Shown here: positions 45,441 through 47,533 of the stretch, one piece after another
Position numbering within the stretch: position 1 is the stretch's first letter
How the letters are laid out: every line of letters starts with the position of its first letter
From: Candidatus Rokuibacteriota bacterium
GTDB taxonomy: Bacteria > Methylomirabilota > Methylomirabilia > Rokubacteriales > CSP1-6
Length of the DNA: 47,533 nucleotides
NCBI GenBank assembly: GCA_016184365.1
Contig: JACPCW010000130.1
Coordinates: 1-47,533 of the forward strand
Reading direction: 5' to 3'
The notes under the pieces: generated by a model
What the model was told of the DNA's origin: nothing
What the model saw: only the letters and a program-made list of their open reading frames with translations
Database searches by the model: none
Program-made: the position numbers and the translations under genes

Positions 45441-46697
45441 GTGAGCGCGGCCAGGGTCTTCTACGGCTGGTGGATCGTCGCCGCCGGCTTCGGGCTCGAG
45501 ATGCTGATCGGCGCGCTCATGTTCCACGCCTACGGCGCGTACGTCGTGCTCCTGCGCGAAGAGTTCGGCTGGAGCAAGACCATGTTCTCCGCGGCGTTCT
45601 CCATGGCGCGCGCGGAGAGCGGTATTCTCGGTCCCGTCCAGGGCTGGGTCACCGACCGGTTCGGTCCGCGCGTGCTGATCCGCACCGGCATGGTCATCTT
45701 CGCCATCGGCCTGATGCTGATGAGCCAGATCAACTCGCCGGTGACGTTCTTCGCGACGTTCTTCCTGATGGCGATCGGCTCGAGCCTCGGCGGGTATCTG
45801 CCGCTCGGCGTCGCGATCGTCGGCTGGTTCCGGCGGCGTCGCGCGCTCGCGCTGTCGATCAGCGCGACCGGCTTGCCCGTCGGCGGCCTGCTCATGCCGC
45901 TCATCGTCGCATCGCTGACGCGGTTCGGATGGCGCTGGACCGCGTTCATCTCCGGCGTGCTCGTGCTCGTCATCGGCCTGCCGCTCGCGCAGCTCATCCG
46001 CCATCGTCCCGAGGCGTATGGACTGCGTCCCGACGGCGACACGGAGCCCGACGAAGCGGCGTCGATGAAGGGATCGAAAACCCCGGCCGCCCGGCCCGAC
46101 TTCACCGCGCGCGAAGCGATCCGCACGCCGGCGTTCTGGTACGTGTCGCTCGGTCACGGCTCCGCGCTGCTCGTCGTGTCGGCGGTGATGGTGCATCTGA
46201 TCGTCCACGTCACCGAGCGGCTCGGGTATTCGCTCGCGCAGTCGGCGAGCGTCGTGGTGCTGATGACGATCATGCAGGGGCTCGGGCAGGTCACCGGCGG
46301 ACTGCTCGGCGACCGCTACAGCAAGCGGCTGATCAGCGCGGCGTGCATGCTCGCGCATGCCTCCGGGCTCTTCGTCCTCGCGTTCGCGACGCAGTTCTGG
46401 ATGGTGCTGCTCTTCGCGATCCTCCACGGCCTCGGCTGGGGCGTCCGCGGGCCCCTCATGTCCGCCATTCGCGCCGATTACTTCGGCGCCGGCTCGTTCG
46501 GCACGATCACCGGCATCTCCTCGATGATCGTGATGTTCGGCATGATGGCCGGCCCGCTCGTGGCCGGCATCCTGGCCGACCGAACGGGCAGCTACGAGCT
46601 CGGGTTTTCGATCCTCGCGGTCCTCGCGGGCATGGGGTCGATCTTCTTCGTGCTCGCGCGCCGGCCGCCTCCGCGGCCGTCATCAAATGTTGGGTAG
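45441..46697 (+). CDS. MFS transporter
   Basis: A 418-aa carrier with 12 predicted helices. It starts with a helix MSAARVFYGWWIVAAGFGLEM and has the typical loop motif DRFGPRVLIRTG between helices 2 and 3, repeated as GDRYSKRLIS in the second half. FYGWWIV and GLRPDGD-like loop features resemble oxalate/formate-antiporter or monocarboxylate-type MFS carriers. GTG 45441 gives a clean first helix; ATG 45408 lies upstream but overlaps the divergent aminotransferase start. The substrate is unknown. Confidence 0.88.
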   Translation: MSAARVFYGWWIVAAGFGLEMLIGALMFHAYGAYVVLLREEFGWSKTMFSAAFSMARAESGILGPVQGWVTDRFGPRVLIRTGMVIFAIGLMLMSQINSPVTFFATFFLMAIGSSLGGYLPLGVAIVGWFRRRRALALSISATGLPVGGLLMPLIVASLTRFGWRWTAFISGVLVLVIGLPLAQLIRHRPEAYGLRPDGDTEPDEAASMKGSKTPAARPDFTAREAIRTPAFWYVSLGHGSALLVVSAVMVHLIVHVTERLGYSLAQSASVVVLMTIMQGLGQVTGGLLGDRYSKRLISAACMLAHASGLFVLAFATQFWMVLLFAILHGLGWGVRGPLMSAIRADYFGAGSFGTITGISSMIVMFGMMAGPLVAGILADRTGSYELGFSILAVLAGMGSIFFVLARRPPPRPSSNVG

Positions 46698-46787
46698 CCG
46701 GACCGGGCGGGGTACCATGGGTCGGACGCCGCGGCAAGCCCCGCAGTGCTCAGTCCCCCACTCTGACCGGTTGAACGAGGAACGATC

Positions 46788-47533
46788 TTGAGCAAAGCCC
46801 GACCGAAGACCCCCAAGCGGCGCCCGGCGCCGCCCACTCGCCGGCGCACCCGGCGCACCGCACCCATCCCCGAGCTGCCGATTCCGCCGATCGAGGAGAC
46901 GGTGATCGAGCCGGCGCCGACGCCGGAATCGACGACCACCGAAGCCGACGTGCTCCTCTCCGTGCCCGAGCCCGCGTTCGCGTCGCGTGTCCCGCCCCCC
47001 GAGCCGGACCGGCCGCTGCCCCCGACCCGGCGCGCCATCTTTTTCGACGTCGAGAACACGAGCCGCGCCGAGCACATCGCGCGGATGCTCGACCACCTCG
47101 CCGTCGACCGGATGGGCAAGCGCACGGAGTTCGTCGCCGTCGGTAACTGGAAGGTGATCGGCTCCGACACGGCGCGGCTCATGGCGCACCACGGCGCGCA
47201 CCTCGTGCACAGCGCGCCGTCGACCGGCGTGCGCGACTGGAGCGACCTGCGCATCGCGGTGTCCGCGGGCGTCTGGCTCGCCGCCGCGCGCCCGGGCGAC
47301 ATTCTCGAGGTCGTCTCCGACGATCGCGCGTTCGACGCGGTCGGCGACGTCGCGGCCGGTCTGGGCATCGCGTTCCGGCGACTGTCGTATCGGGTGCTGC
47401 TCGGCTCCGGCGCGGTCCCTGCGCCCGTCCCGGTGGCGCCCGCCGAGCCCGCGGTGTCGGCGTCGGCAGCGGCCGCATCGCATCGCCGCCGGCACGGCCG
47501 TGGCGGCCGCCGATGGCGCGACGGCGCCGCGCC
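46788..47533 (+). CDS. NYN/PIN-like nuclease domain protein, 3' end outside window
   Basis: A TTG start at 46788 follows GAGG seven bases upstream. The first 85 residues are Arg/Pro-rich and probably disordered. A Rossmann-like domain then begins RRAIFFDVENTSRAEH (Asp in the first strand, then Glu-Asn), with a conserved VVSDDRAFDAVGDVAA segment near residue 180. This acidic arrangement matches NYN/PIN-type RNases. A basic Arg/Gly tail (HRRRHGRGGRRWRDG) runs off the window, suggesting RNA binding. At least 248 residues are visible. No partner gene is seen. Confidence 0.7.
   Translation, partial: MSKARPKTPKRRPAPPTRRRTRRTAPIPELPIPPIEETVIEPAPTPESTTTEADVLLSVPEPAFASRVPPPEPDRPLPPTRRAIFFDVENTSRAEHIARMLDHLAVDRMGKRTEFVAVGNWKVIGSDTARLMAHHGAHLVHSAPSTGVRDWSDLRIAVSAGVWLAAARPGDILEVVSDDRAFDAVGDVAAGLGIAFRRLSYRVLLGSGAVPAPVPVAPAEPAVSASAAAASHRRRHGRGGRRWRDGAA

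Overview
The window is a high-GC, densely coded bacterial chromosome segment. It has no rRNA, CRISPR array, transposase or integrase gene. The content points to a soil-type, metabolically broad heterotroph: a TRAP carboxylate transporter, acyl-CoA and amidase enzymes, a zinc-ribbon/cyclase/AAA/TPR giant, an F420-type LLM oxidoreductase, a large-type SRP RNA and an aldehyde:ferredoxin oxidoreductase. I infer a Rokubacteria/Methylomirabilota-like or Acidobacteria-like genome. This rests on gene content alone and no marker phylogeny was possible.

Layout. 1-4.4 kb: a truncated peroxiredoxin-like gene (-), tRNA-Ser(UGA), an AMP-forming acyl-CoA synthetase and an amidase, then a small membrane peptide (-). 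4.5-6.5 kb: a leftward four-gene cluster made of a PD-(D/E)XK-like protein, a NarL-type regulator with a degenerate receiver, a receiver-only protein that lost its Asp, and a coiled-coil protein. 6.6-11 kb: a sugar-nucleotide-type SDR and a crotonase (+), facing a leftward atzG-atzE-alcohol dehydrogenase operon. 11.1-14.4 kb: a 1086-aa adenylate/guanylate cyclase with AAA and TPR parts behind a good sigma70-type promoter.

14.4-18.3 kb is an RNA-rich stretch: tRNA-Ser(GCU), tRNA-Arg(ACG), tadA, tRNA-Ser(CGA), tRNA-Ser(GGA) and a large-type SRP RNA. A 2.4-kb insert carrying two lipoproteins and a Cys-rich peptide sits just after tRNA-Arg. It is bounded distally by a 46-bp duplicate of the tRNA 3' half, the layout of an integrase-type attL/attR pair. 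18.3-21.8 kb: dnaX, ybaB and recR, a DUF2459-like lipoprotein, and tRNA-Asn.

21.8-29.2 kb: a Gfo/Idh/MocA oxidoreductase, a TIM-barrel hydrolase, an NHL propeller protein, a complete DctP-DctQ-DctM transporter, a PuuE-like deacetylase and a frameshifted remnant resembling the PuuD cytochrome tail. 29.2-34.9 kb: a tightly overlapping ackA-xfp-glgX operon (glycogen debranching, phosphoketolase, acetate kinase) behind a clear promoter. Between it and a tungsten/molybdopterin aldehyde:ferredoxin oxidoreductase lies a 147-nt element with a 33-bp closing helix and a competing local helix. This is the most suggestive undescribed RNA-like object here.

36.9-41.1 kb: a YwiC-like membrane protein, a diguanylate cyclase, a DinB-fold protein, then a frameshifted and truncated LLM oxidoreductase joined directly to a 5'-truncated, AT-richer DUF5131 gene. 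41-47.5 kb: a YjhG/YagF dehydratase (-), a ParE/RelE toxin-antitoxin pair, an aminotransferase (-), an MFS carrier and a truncated NYN/PIN-like gene.
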